Shown: positions 50,779 to 58,785, counted from the stretch's first letter. The stretch: 64,000 nucleotides of DNA from Akkermansia sp. (GCA_022787425.1 JALFWB010000011.1:1-64000), one strand, 5' to 3'. The notes: generated by a model from the sequence alone, not told the origin. Translations and numbers: made by a program.

Positions 50779-52004
50779 CGCTTGCCTCCTTTCTGTTGCA
50801 TGTCAGAGAAGCATACCCAGCGGCCGCCGGCCGCAGGCAGGATTTCGACCCAGCGGGCGGCAGCCTCGGCTCCGCCTTGTTGAAGGACGGAGAGGGACGC
50901 CTCCTGCAGGCGACTCAGGCGGCGGCTTGCAATGTCATCTCCTGGGCAGCCCAGAACTCCTCGGCGGTAGAGTTTGCGGAGACGGCGGCTCACACTGCGG
51001 CGGTCTGCAGCGGGTACGCCCAAAGTGGCGTCCATGCGTTGCAGCAAGCTGTTGCGCTCCTGAATCGGCAGGGGAGCCAGGGCAATCTGCAGGCGCAGGG
51101 TCTGCTCATCGGCCTCGTCTCGTTCATCAATGCGGCTCAACCACTCACTTTTCTCGCGGGGAGACAGAGGAGTCATTTCCCGTGCAGCAGGGGGTGTCAC
51201 CAGCCCTGCCTCTCGTGCCAAGCGTACGCTTTCGGGGTCAGGTTCCATCCCCTGCGCCAAGGCTTGCTGCCAGCTCTGAGCCAAACCGGCGGAGGCACTC
51301 GATCGGGCGGCGACTGCTGCCTGCTCCAGGGAGCGGGCATCTCGTTCCCGCTCGGGGCGCGCGGCGTCTTTCTGCAGGTCGGCAAGGGCGCGAAGGGGCT
51401 CCTGCTGCAGGCGCTGCTGCCACTGTGCCAAGCAACTGCGGCTCTGCAGTTCACTCCGCATAGGCTCCATGCCGTCCTCTGCCACAAACACACCGCGCCC
51501 GGCCTGCAGCCAAGCCTCCAAGGCCTGTGTGTCACCACTCTTCACGGCGTTATCCAGGCAGTTCTGCCAGCTCATACGCGCGCTTTCAATGCGCCCCAGA
51601 TCGTATTCCCGGCGGGCGCGTACCGCTTCCTGAGCGTTGTAGGCGCGTGCCAATCTGCGTCCGGCCTCGCGCACGTTCTCCGGCAGCTCGTTGACGGCTT
51701 CCGTCAGGAGGGGCTCACTGGTCTGTTGCCAAGCGGCGTCCCAGTCGCGGATGCTTCTGCCTGCCATCATTTCGCGGGTTTCCCGTCCGATGCTGCGGAG
51801 GCGCTCGGCGAAGCCGGCGAGCTCTCCGGTTCCTGTCACCTGTTCCTCCTCATGCAGAAGCTCGGCCGCGCCCTCTGTGGCATCGGTCAAGCCTTTTCCC
51901 AGTGCTCGGGCGGCGCTGTCCATGCCTGCTATTCCCTGCAGCATCAAGTGCGGTGCGGAGGGAGGCATGGGCGTCGTCCCCCATTCGTTTATCAGTATTG
52001 CCAT
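50775..52004 (-). CDS. Helical phage-type protein, first gene of the operon
   Basis: The 409-residue protein (MAILINEWGTTPMPP at the start) is predominantly alpha-helical and coiled-coil-like (ENVREAGRRLARAYNAQEAVRARREYD, ALADLQKDAARPERERDARSLEQ), without membrane segments. It resembles internal virion/structural proteins that sit next to the giant ejection protein in podophage genomes. The stop overlaps the giant gene's ATG by four bases. A frame start at 52043 would overlap its own promoter, and ATG 52004 lies seven bases after the -10 box and behind GGAGGG, so it is preferred. Confidence 0.7.
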   Translation of the reverse strand: MAILINEWGTTPMPPSAPHLMLQGIAGMDSAARALGKGLTDATEGAAELLHEEEQVTGTGELAGFAERLRSIGRETREMMAGRSIRDWDAAWQQTSEPLLTEAVNELPENVREAGRRLARAYNAQEAVRARREYDLGRIESARMSWQNCLDNAVKSGDTQALEAWLQAGRGVFVAEDGMEPMRSELQSRSCLAQWQQRLQQEPLRALADLQKDAARPERERDARSLEQAAVAARSSASAGLAQSWQQALAQGMEPDPESVRLAREAGLVTPPAAREMTPLSPREKSEWLSRIDERDEADEQTLRLQIALAPLPIQERNSLLQRMDATLGVPAADRRSVSRRLRKLYRRGVLGCPGDDIASRRLSRLQEASLSVLQQGGAEAAARWVEILPAAGGRWVCFSDMQQKGGKR

Positions 52005-52011
52005 GCCCTCC

Positions 52012-52040
52012 ATCTTCGGATACATCGGTGTTTTCGTCAA
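52012..52040 (-). promoter_or_regulatory. promoter of the phage-derived operon
   Basis: On the minus strand, TTGACG (52035-52040), a 17-base spacer and GAAGAT (52012-52017), seven bases before ATG 52004. The -10 is weak but the spacing follows the window's general pattern. Confidence 0.6.
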
Positions 52041-52049
52041 CAAATCGCT

Positions 52050-52092
52050 GAGCTGCGGACATCACAGACGGCCTTCTGCGTGTCCGCAGCTC
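52050..52092. promoter_or_regulatory. 12-bp inverted repeat between divergent promoters
   Basis: gagctgcggaca (52050-52061) and its exact reverse complement (52081-52092) flank 19 bases, ten bases upstream of the phage-operon -35 box and 23 bases upstream of the nucleotidase -35 box. It is followed by six Ts on the plus strand. It could be an operator for a dimeric regulator or a hairpin terminator blocking antisense transcription. Confidence 0.6.
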
Positions 52093-52115
52093 ACTTTTTT
52101 CCCGGCGATTTTTGC

Positions 52116-52144
52116 TTGCGCCTTCCTACCTGATATGCTAAGAT
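52116..52144 (+). promoter_or_regulatory. promoter with -10 box 9 bases before the ATG
   Basis: TTGCGC (52116-52121), a 17-base spacer and TAAGAT (52139-52144) end nine bases before ATG 52154. Confidence 0.68.
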
Positions 52145-52153
52145 GTCGTCACG

Positions 52154-53569
52154 ATGAATGCACGCGCTCTCTTCGCCGCCGTTTGCCTGATTTTCTGCGG
52201 TTTCTGCCGCTCGGAAACCGTTACGATTATCGGGACGAATGACATCCACTCAGCGCTGGACATGATGCCGCGCCTACAGACCTTTGTGCGGGAAACGAAG
52301 GCCGCCGACCCCGGCGCCCTCCTGCTGTGTGCGGGAGATACTCGAACCGGGCACCCCGCCTGCGATCAATACAAGCACCCGGGACGTCCCGTCATCGACC
52401 TGATGAACCGCATCGGCTTTGACGCGGCGGGGCTGGGTCTGCACGATGCCGACGGCGGTCCGACTGCGCTGCGGGATAATATGCGTGCGGCTCATTTCCC
52501 CTTTATCTGTGCCAACGCTTTGCCGGATACAAAGAACGTGCTCCCTCTCCATCCCTATCGGATCTTCACACGCAAAGGAGTGCGCATCGGGGTGCTGGGG
52601 CTCACCTGTGTGGGCAGCGGAGGCTTCCCCACCGGACGCTCGGCGGCTCTGCCGGGGATCACCTTCCGCAATGCGCTGCAGGTGGCAACGGAATACCGAC
52701 GACTCCGCAGCGAGTGCCATGTCCTCGTGCTGCTGACACACCAAGGTTTTGACCAAGACCGAAAGCTCGCGGCCCTCCTGCCGGAGGCGGATCTCATCCT
52801 CGGCGGCGGCAGCCTTACTCCGGTCAACCGAATTGCATCGGAAAACGGGGTTCTCATCGCCCATACCGCCGGGCGTGCCTCGCATGCCACCAAGGTAAGC
52901 CTGGAGGTGGAGGAGGGTAAGGTGGTATCGAAGAAGGCGGAGACCATCAGCATGGATCTCTATCCGCCGGATGCCGATCTCGGTGCTCGTGTGGCAGAAT
53001 ACAATGCTACCCCCGCCATGCAGCGCGTTGTCGGCCACAATGAGCTGCCCATGGTTCACCGCGAGGCGATCGGCTGTTTTGAGACGGATGCTATCCGCTA
53101 CGCAACGCAGGCGGATATTGTCGTGCAGAACTACGGGAACATTCGCATCGGCATGCTGCCCGCCGGGCCCATCACTGTCGCGGATGTCCATCGTATCGAT
53201 GTCTATGGTAACGATCTGGTCGAGCTGCGACTGCGCCCTGCCGAGCTCGTGCAGATGCTTACGGCCCTCACCAAGGCAGATGGTCATGGCTCCCCCTGCG
53301 TGGCGGGTATCACCTACAAGGGCATTTTGGACTCCTCGTTCAATCTCATCATTACGGATATTCGCGACCTCAACGGAAAAACACTCGACCCGAACAAACG
53401 CTATCGTGTAGTCACCAACGACTACGCCGCCGCTGTCACTCCCGGCCTGCCCGTCTCCTCTGCCCGCCGACTCGGGCTCCGGACCTCGGACGCCATCTTC
53501 CGCTACCTCGATAAGGTCAAATCCATCAACTACACCGACTCCGGTCGCGCCGTCATCCGCCGTCAATAA
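52154..53569 (+). CDS. Secreted 5'-nucleotidase-like metallophosphatase with altered metal motifs
   Basis: The 471-residue protein has a signal peptide (MNARALFAAVCLIFCGFCRS), then a UshA/5'-nucleotidase architecture. The N-terminal metallophosphatase domain has TNDIHSALD (DxH kept), CAGDTRTGHP (GDxxxG kept), GLHDADGG in place of GNHEFD, VLLTHQGFDQD (TH kept), and LGGGSLTP in place of GGHxH. The C-terminal substrate domain has VQNYGNIRIGMLPAG (family NGGxIR) and YGNDLVELRLRPAEL. The Asn of GNH and the His of GHxH are thus missing, so the dinuclear centre is probably altered and activity reduced or changed. It should lie in the periplasm. Confidence 0.86.
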   Translation: MNARALFAAVCLIFCGFCRSETVTIIGTNDIHSALDMMPRLQTFVRETKAADPGALLLCAGDTRTGHPACDQYKHPGRPVIDLMNRIGFDAAGLGLHDADGGPTALRDNMRAAHFPFICANALPDTKNVLPLHPYRIFTRKGVRIGVLGLTCVGSGGFPTGRSAALPGITFRNALQVATEYRRLRSECHVLVLLTHQGFDQDRKLAALLPEADLILGGGSLTPVNRIASENGVLIAHTAGRASHATKVSLEVEEGKVVSKKAETISMDLYPPDADLGARVAEYNATPAMQRVVGHNELPMVHREAIGCFETDAIRYATQADIVVQNYGNIRIGMLPAGPITVADVHRIDVYGNDLVELRLRPAELVQMLTALTKADGHGSPCVAGITYKGILDSSFNLIITDIRDLNGKTLDPNKRYRVVTNDYAAAVTPGLPVSSARRLGLRTSDAIFRYLDKVKSINYTDSGRAVIRRQ

Positions 53570-53587
53570 GGCCCGCCCATGCGCAGG

Positions 53588-53618
53588 GAAAAAGACCTGC
53601 CGCAGTAACGCGGCAGGT
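53588..53618 (-). terminator. intrinsic terminator of the lipoprotein array
   Basis: Read on the minus strand, a nine-bp stem (acctgccgc/gcggcaggt, 53595-53603 with 53610-53618) and a six-base loop are followed by a T-run, 28 bases after the last lipoprotein gene. On the plus strand it may also help end the nucleotidase transcript. Confidence 0.85.
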
Positions 53619-53645
53619 TCGTGGGTGTACTTCAACTCAGTTTCC

Positions 53646-54149
53646 CTACTCCGGGGTGACAGTGATGTTATCCTTGTCGGCCGTATAGTCAGAATACCCC
53701 AAGGTGTAAGTGAACGGCTCAACGCTGAACCATGCATCGGAGACCGGCATACCATCACGATAATTACTCACACCTCCTTCGGGAAGATGCAGTTCTACAC
53801 TATCGGCCGGATTGAGCGAACGCCCCGAGATACCACCCTCAAAAGGCCCAACAAAACTTATCTTGAAACAGTCGCTCGACTCCGTCAGATCCTGCCACTG
53901 CCCCGAATAAGTAACTCCCATAACATTGATGGTACATTTGCCTGTACGCTCAAGTTTTATAGTATATTGATCTCGAATAATCGTGTTAATCATCATCCCT
54001 GATAGAGTCACAGCATCGCTTCCGGGATTAAGAAGTCCGGACACGGAGGAAGAAGAACTGTGTCCTTCTCCCTTGCTGCTGTTACCGCAGCCCGCAAGTG
54101 ACAGAGCTGCCAAACAGCCCAGCATGATGTTGAACAGTGTGGATTTCAT
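53646..54149 (-). CDS. Tandem-array lipoprotein, copy 1
   Basis: The 167-residue protein has the array's common signal MKSTLFNIMLGCLAALSLAGC with lipobox LAGC, a Ser-rich spacer, then a strand-rich domain. That domain contains the array motifs GLLNPGSDAV, GKCTINV, GQWQDLTESSDCFKISFVGPF, NPADSVELHLPEGG and NYRDGMPVSDAWFSVEPFTY. It is a lipid-anchored envelope protein of unknown function, one of four neighbouring paralogues. Confidence 0.82.
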   Translation of the reverse strand: MKSTLFNIMLGCLAALSLAGCGNSSKGEGHSSSSSVSGLLNPGSDAVTLSGMMINTIIRDQYTIKLERTGKCTINVMGVTYSGQWQDLTESSDCFKISFVGPFEGGISGRSLNPADSVELHLPEGGVSNYRDGMPVSDAWFSVEPFTYTLGYSDYTADKDNITVTPE

Positions 54150-54214
54150 GTTGATAATATAGGCGTCTTGATAAGCAGAATCACTGCAGACTCGTGAGGT
54201 ATCTTGCCTGTGAT

Positions 54215-54745
54215 TTAGGGGTGAGGGAGGACATTAACGCTGTCATAGTTGGCTGTAGTTTCTGTGCTGCCGGACTTATAGGTAAACGGAGATTTGTCAA
54301 ACGACGCATTGAAAACCTCATGACCGGCCCGATAGGACTCCATCGCACCCTCAGGAAAGGTAAGTCTCACTGTATCCGCCGGTTCGACCGAAGCGTTTTG
54401 TGCTGTTGTCACAAAGGGCTTGACAAAAGCTATCATGAAGGCTTCGGTAGAATCTGTCATATCCTCCCATTTTCCGTAAAAAGCGTAAAAAGATACAGTG
54501 TTGGAAACGTCTGTAATTCGGATAGTGCAGTTTCCGTTGTTGTAGAGGCGGATGTCATAGGTATTCAAGTCGCTCATTTCACCTACGATTTTCACATATG
54601 TATCATCCGGATTAAGAAGACCCGAAACGGAGGAGGACGATGACGAGGAAGAAGAAGCTGCATCATCGTTGTTGTGACCGCCGCAGCCCGCAAGTGACAG
54701 AGCTGCCAAGCAGCCCAGCATGGTGTTGAACAATGTGGATTTCAT
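54215..54745 (-). CDS. Tandem-array lipoprotein, copy 2
   Basis: The 176-residue protein has the same signal and lipobox (MKSTLFNTMLGCLAALSLAGC). It then has GGHNNDD, a run of about nine Ser and the shared domain: GLLNPDDTYVKI, YDIRLYNNGNCTIRI, GKWEDMTDSTEAFMIAFVKPF, EPADTVRLTFPEGAMESYRAGHEVFNASFDKSPFTY. It is closest to copy 4 in its opening (GGHNNDD). Function is unknown. Confidence 0.82.
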   Translation of the reverse strand: MKSTLFNTMLGCLAALSLAGCGGHNNDDAASSSSSSSSSVSGLLNPDDTYVKIVGEMSDLNTYDIRLYNNGNCTIRITDVSNTVSFYAFYGKWEDMTDSTEAFMIAFVKPFVTTAQNASVEPADTVRLTFPEGAMESYRAGHEVFNASFDKSPFTYKSGSTETTANYDSVNVLPHP

Positions 54746-54853
54746 GTTGATAATATATGCGTCTTGATAAGCAGAAGTGCTAAAGAACAGTGAATGCGTT
54801 TTGACACGATGCCGTTGGACGGAGACGCCCGCATCGAAGCGATACCGGAAGGA

Positions 54854-55414
54854 CTAATTCCCTACCCCTATCATAGATTGCTTGACTCTCAGAGGAGATA
54901 CCGAGGTGCCTTCTTCTGTTCCCGCAGATAATCCGAGAAGGCAGTCGTCAGCTGCTTTGTGGGTAAAAGGAGGAGAATCAAAACTTGCCCCGGAGATTTC
55001 AGTGCCGGATCGATAACTTGGCAGCTGTTCGTCGGGAATGCGTAAAACCAAGGGATTGGAGATGTGAATATCGCATCCCGAATCCGTCTTACAGACATCG
55101 CTGATTGTGATATGATAGGAACCATCGGGCTTATGACTTCCGGACCAATGTGCACCCCATGTATCAATCCCTGACTGGTCTTGTATGCATTTGATGGTAC
55201 AAGATGAGTTGCTACAGAGTCTAATATAATAACTTCCACTCCCGCCATTCTCCATTCCTCCGACGATTTCGACAATGTTGAAGCCGTCACTGATGAGGTC
55301 CATCGTTTCGGCGGAAGATGAACTGCTGACGTCTCCTTTGCTGCTGTTGCCACAGCCCGCAAGCGACAAAGCTGCCAAGCAGCCCAGCATGATGTTGAAC
55401 AATGTGGAATTCAT
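54854..55414 (-). CDS. Tandem-array lipoprotein, copy 3 (most divergent)
   Basis: The 186-residue protein has the shared signal with one change (MNSTLFNIMLGCLAALSLAGC) and the GNSSKGD opening of copy 1. The body retains only parts of the array pattern: YYIRLCSNSSCTIKC, WSGSHKPDGSYHITI, LVLRIPDEQLPSYRSGTEISGASFDSPPFTH. Extra Cys residues occur. A near-identical signal fused to a diverged body suggests sequence exchange or fast evolution of the exposed domain. Confidence 0.8.
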   Translation of the reverse strand: MNSTLFNIMLGCLAALSLAGCGNSSKGDVSSSSSAETMDLISDGFNIVEIVGGMENGGSGSYYIRLCSNSSCTIKCIQDQSGIDTWGAHWSGSHKPDGSYHITISDVCKTDSGCDIHISNPLVLRIPDEQLPSYRSGTEISGASFDSPPFTHKAADDCLLGLSAGTEEGTSVSPLRVKQSMIGVGN

Positions 55415-55480
55415 GTTGATAATATATGCGTCTTGATAAACAGAAGTGCTACAGAACTGTGGAGGTGTTTTGGCTCGGAT

Positions 55481-55993
55481 TTAGCGGGGAGTTACAAGGA
55501 CTCCGCTCTCCGTATTTACATCGCTATCCTCGCTGTCACACGCGAAATTGAATGGTGATTTGTCAAAACAAGCATCGCTGACAGGATTACCGGCCCGATA
55601 AGCTTCCAAACCGCCCCCGGGGAAGCTCAACTTCACCGTGTCAGCAGGAGTGATCCAAAAGTCCGATGAGTCTGACGTAAAGGGGCCAACGAGTTTAATC
55701 ATGAATGCTTCGGTATCTTCCGTCGTCAAGGCCTGCCAAGAACCTCTGAATTCTCTCCTGTAATCCACGCTGATGATACATGACCCATCCTTCTTGAGGT
55801 CGATGCAGTAGTCCGAAGCGTTTACCATCTTTCCTTCAAGAGTCACACGTGCGCTCCCCGGGTTAAGAAGCCCGGGATTGGAGGAAGAGGTTGAGGAGGG
55901 AGAGCCGACGTCATCATTGTTATGACCGCCGCAGCCCGCAAGCGACAGTGCCGCCAAGCAGCCCAGCATGATATTGAACAATGTGGATTTCAT
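55481..55993 (-). CDS. Tandem-array lipoprotein, copy 4 (promoter-proximal)
   Basis: The 170-residue protein has signal MKSTLFNIMLGCLAALSLAGC, then GGHNNDDVGSPSS and the array domain: GLLNPGSARVTLEGKMVN, YCIDLKKDGSCIISV, GSWQALTTEDTEAFMIKLVGPF, TPADTVKLSFPGGGLEAYRAGNPVSDACFDKSPFNF. Its upstream region differs from that of the other three copies, so it may carry the original promoter. Confidence 0.82.
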   Translation of the reverse strand: MKSTLFNIMLGCLAALSLAGCGGHNNDDVGSPSSTSSSNPGLLNPGSARVTLEGKMVNASDYCIDLKKDGSCIISVDYRREFRGSWQALTTEDTEAFMIKLVGPFTSDSSDFWITPADTVKLSFPGGGLEAYRAGNPVSDACFDKSPFNFACDSEDSDVNTESGVLVTPR

Positions 55994-56078
55994 GTTGATG
56001 AAAGATGATTATTGATGGACAGGATCTCACATAGACACCGCTACTCACAGTTCCCCGCCTGCCTGTGAAGAGTATACA

Positions 56079-56234
56079 GCATGCCCAATGCTGTATGCAT
56101 TTTGGCTCGAAAGTTGTTCATAATCAAGGGCTTACGACTACACCCCCTCTTCAGCACATCTGATGAAAGGGGCCGCACCCCTTTATTCTACAAGTTTTTT
56201 TGATCATATAGCTTGACTACAGCATTGGGCATGC
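56079..56234. repeat. 17-bp inverted repeat flanking 122 bp upstream of gltX
   Basis: gcatgcccaatgctgta (56079-56095) is exactly reverse-complemented at 56218-56234. The enclosed 122 bases hold a smaller hairpin (aaagggg/ccccttt, near 56166-56183) and no gene. The structure could be a miniature element or a long-range RNA stem. It lies in a 404-base gap (55994-56397) otherwise without recognisable genes. Confidence 0.8.
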
Positions 56235-56362
56235 ACCCCCCGAAAACTGCATGAAGGCTATTTCCCGCAGAAATCGGCGAAGCAGCTATTCGCCGACTCG
56301 GAGAGCGGAGGAAAGGAGAAAGAGGATGGCGCAATTTTCGGCGGGGCGGGGTCGGTTTACGC

Positions 56363-56391
56363 TTGCAAAAAGTGCCGTGGGGGTGTATAAG
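56363..56391 (+). promoter_or_regulatory. promoter of gltX, -10 box 6 bases before the ATG
   Basis: TTGCAA (56363-56368), a 17-base spacer and TATAAG (56386-56391) end six bases before ATG 56398. The start site should coincide with the start codon. Confidence 0.85.
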
Positions 56392-56397
56392 GCGCGC

Positions 56398-57753
56398 ATG
56401 ACAACGAAGGTACGCACGCGATTTGCCCCCTCCCCGACGGGGTATCTGCACATCGGCGGTGCCCGCACGGCACTGTTCAACTATCTGTTCACCCGCAAGA
56501 TGGGCGGCACCTTCGTGCTGCGCATCGAGGACACAGACCGGGAACGCCATGTGGAGGACGCGATGCAGGCCATCTTCAAGGGCATGAGCTGGCTGGGGCT
56601 GGATTGGGACGAAGGCGAGGGCAAGGGCGGCCCCTACGAGCCCTACTTCCAGAGCCAGCGCGGCGACATCTACGACCGCTACTTCCAAAAGCTGGTAGAC
56701 GCGGGCCGAGTGTATGAGTGCCCCGCCCCCAACAAGCGCGACAAGGACGGCAACGAAATCCCCGGCACCTCGGAGGGCACGGTGTGGCGCTTCCGCTTCA
56801 AGCGCGATGGCGTGATGACCCTGCACGACCTGGTCTGCGGCGACATCTCCGTGGACTACCGCAACGAAGAGAACACGCCCGACATGGTGCTGAAGCGCGG
56901 GGACGGCTCCTACATCTTCCACTTGGTCAACGTGGTGGACGACATCGAGATGCACATCTCCCACGTCATTCGCGGGGAGGACCACATCATGAACACCTTT
57001 AAGCACCTGCAGCTCTTCGACGCCTTCGGGGTGGAGCCGCCGGTGTACGCCCACATCCCGCTCATTCAGAACCCGGACGGCTCGAAGATGAGCAAGCGCG
57101 ACGTCGGCGCCCAGCTCGGCAACTACCCGGAGGAAGGCTTCCTGCCCGATGCGGTCATCAACTTCATCGCCCTGCTGGGCTGGAGCCCCAAGAGCGACGA
57201 AGAAATCTTCACCAAGGAGCAGCTCATCGAGGCCTTCTCGCTGGAGAACGTCAACCGCGCCGCCGCCAAGTTCGACATCAACAAGTGCAAGTGGATGAAC
57301 AAGCAGCACATCATGCGCCTGGCGCCGGAGCGCTTCACGGAGCTGGCCCTACCCTTCTGCACCGCCGCCGGCCTGGCAGACACCCCCGCCCTGCGCACCG
57401 CCATCCCCGCCGTGCAGGAGAAGGTACAGCTGCTCAGCGAGGTACCCGCTTGGGTGAAGTGGGTAGAGAAGCTTGAGTACGAGACCGAGGCCATGGCCAA
57501 GCTGCAGGACAACGCCCGCGAGATGCTCGACATCTTCGCCGCCGAGACCGAGAAGCTGACCGAGTGGAACGGAGAAGCCGCCATGCAGCTGGTGAAGCCC
57601 AAGACCAAGGAACTGGGCGTGAAGGTGGGCGCCATGATGTTCCCCCTGCGCCTCGCCCTCACGGGCAGCCACGCCGGCCCCGGCATCGACCTCATCATGC
57701 AGGTACTCGGCCGCGACGAAGTGCTGCGCCGCATCCGCATCTTCCCCCGCTGA
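56398..57753 (+). CDS. gltX: Glutamyl-tRNA synthetase
   Basis: The 451-residue class I synthetase has the HIGH region in RFAPSPTGYLHIGGARTALFN, the RIEDTDRERHVEDA motif, the KMSKS-type loop DGSKMSKRDVGAQL, and a C-terminal helical anticodon-binding domain. It is slightly shorter than common GluRS (465-510). ATG 56398 is set by homology and by the promoter just before it, although the frame stays open upstream to 56251. It charges tRNA-Glu (and possibly tRNA-Gln in organisms with GatCAB) and heads a unit with queA, 12 bases downstream. Confidence 0.96.
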   Translation: MTTKVRTRFAPSPTGYLHIGGARTALFNYLFTRKMGGTFVLRIEDTDRERHVEDAMQAIFKGMSWLGLDWDEGEGKGGPYEPYFQSQRGDIYDRYFQKLVDAGRVYECPAPNKRDKDGNEIPGTSEGTVWRFRFKRDGVMTLHDLVCGDISVDYRNEENTPDMVLKRGDGSYIFHLVNVVDDIEMHISHVIRGEDHIMNTFKHLQLFDAFGVEPPVYAHIPLIQNPDGSKMSKRDVGAQLGNYPEEGFLPDAVINFIALLGWSPKSDEEIFTKEQLIEAFSLENVNRAAAKFDINKCKWMNKQHIMRLAPERFTELALPFCTAAGLADTPALRTAIPAVQEKVQLLSEVPAWVKWVEKLEYETEAMAKLQDNAREMLDIFAAETEKLTEWNGEAAMQLVKPKTKELGVKVGAMMFPLRLALTGSHAGPGIDLIMQVLGRDEVLRRIRIFPR

Positions 57754-57765
57754 CCCCGCCCCGCC

Positions 57766-58740
57766 GTGCGTACCGTCGATTTTGATTATCCCCTGCCCGA
57801 GGAGCTCATTGCGGACCGACCGATGCCGGACCGCGATGCCTCCCGCATGCTGGTGGTGCACCGGGACACCGGGCTCATCGAGCACCGCAGCTTCCGCGAC
57901 CTGCCGGAGTATGTGCGCCCCGGGGACCGCTTTGTGATGAACGACACGAAGGTGATCCCCGCCCGCTACTTCAGCAACGACGGCAGCATCGAGCTGGTAC
58001 GCGCCGGCATGATGGGCGAGCAGGTGTGGAAATGCCTGGTGCGCCCCGGCAAAAAGATGAAGGTAGGCCGCGCCGTGCAGATGGGCGACTCCCTCGGCAC
58101 CGTGGAATCCATCGATGACGAAGGTTACCGCTTCATCCGATGGGATCGCCCCGTGGATGAAACCCTCGGCCGCTTGGCCCTGCCCCACTACATGAACCGC
58201 GAGAGCGACCCTGCCGACAAAGAGCGCTACCAGACCGTGTACGCCGCACACGAGGGTGCCATCGCCGCCCCCACGGCCGGTCTGCACTTTACCCCGGAAA
58301 TGCTGGCCGCCGTCCCCCACTCCTTCGTCACCCTGCATGTGGGCGTAGGCACCTTCCGCCCCGTCAAGACCGAGGTGGTGGAGGAACACCACATGCACAC
58401 CGAGCACTTCTGCATGCCCGCGCAAACCGCGCAGGACATCGAGCAAGCGCAGCGCGTCATCGCCGTAGGCACCACCGCCGTGCGCGTGCTGGAGACCCTA
58501 GCCACCCGCCACGGACGCCCCCTGCCCCCCGGCGAGGGCGACACGGACATCTTCATCTACCCCGGCTACCGCTTCCGCGTGGTGGACGCCCTGCTTACCA
58601 ACTTCCACCTGCCGCAGAGCACCCTCATCATGCTGGTGTGCGCCTTTGCCGGTAAGGAGCTGATCATGGAAGCCTATCGGCAGGCCGTCGAGCGGCGCTA
58701 CCGCTTCTTTTCCTACGGAGATTGCATGCTGATTCTGTAA
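57766..58740 (+). CDS. queA: S-adenosylmethionine:tRNA ribosyltransferase-isomerase
   Basis: The 324-residue protein matches QueA: FDYPLPEELIADRPMPDRDASRMLVV, GDRFVMNDTKVIPAR, the GAIAAPTAGLHFTPEML motif, HVGVGTFRPVKTEVVEEHHMHTEHF, and FIYPGYRFRVVDALLTNFHLPQSTLIMLVCAFAGKE. It moves the ribosyl part of SAM to 7-aminomethyl-7-deazaguanine at tRNA position 34, in queuosine synthesis. The start is GTG at 57766, 12 bases after gltX. Pairing with gltX makes sense because queuosine pathways modify tRNAs. Length is a little under the usual 340-360. Confidence 0.96.
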   Translation: MRTVDFDYPLPEELIADRPMPDRDASRMLVVHRDTGLIEHRSFRDLPEYVRPGDRFVMNDTKVIPARYFSNDGSIELVRAGMMGEQVWKCLVRPGKKMKVGRAVQMGDSLGTVESIDDEGYRFIRWDRPVDETLGRLALPHYMNRESDPADKERYQTVYAAHEGAIAAPTAGLHFTPEMLAAVPHSFVTLHVGVGTFRPVKTEVVEEHHMHTEHFCMPAQTAQDIEQAQRVIAVGTTAVRVLETLATRHGRPLPPGEGDTDIFIYPGYRFRVVDALLTNFHLPQSTLIMLVCAFAGKELIMEAYRQAVERRYRFFSYGDCMLIL

Positions 58741-58747
58741 AAAAGGC

Positions 58748-58776
58748 TTGCAATTCCGACGCGCTCGGGGTAAACT
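58748..58776 (+). promoter_or_regulatory. promoter with -10 box 9 bases before the ATG
   Basis: TTGCAA (58748-58753), a 17-base spacer and TAAACT (58771-58776) directly follow the queA stop. Confidence 0.72.
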
Positions 58777-58785
58777 TACGCGCGT

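Larger units (their letters stand above)
53646..55993 (-). repeat. Four-copy tandem array of paralogous lipoprotein genes with shared leaders
   Basis: All four genes begin with an almost identical block of about 65 bases encoding the signal peptide. Copies 1-3 also share the leader directly before the ATG (on the plus strand gttgataatatatgcgtctt, then gataagcagaa), and the leaders of copies 2 and 3 stay similar for about 50 bases. The 3' domains are much more diverged. Gene-size units were therefore duplicated with their leaders. Confidence 0.85.

Noticed and set aside
56188..57309. Minus-strand frame of about 373 codons opposite gltX
   Set aside because: It is antisense to a certain synthetase gene, and its Val/Ala/His-rich composition is a codon-usage shadow.
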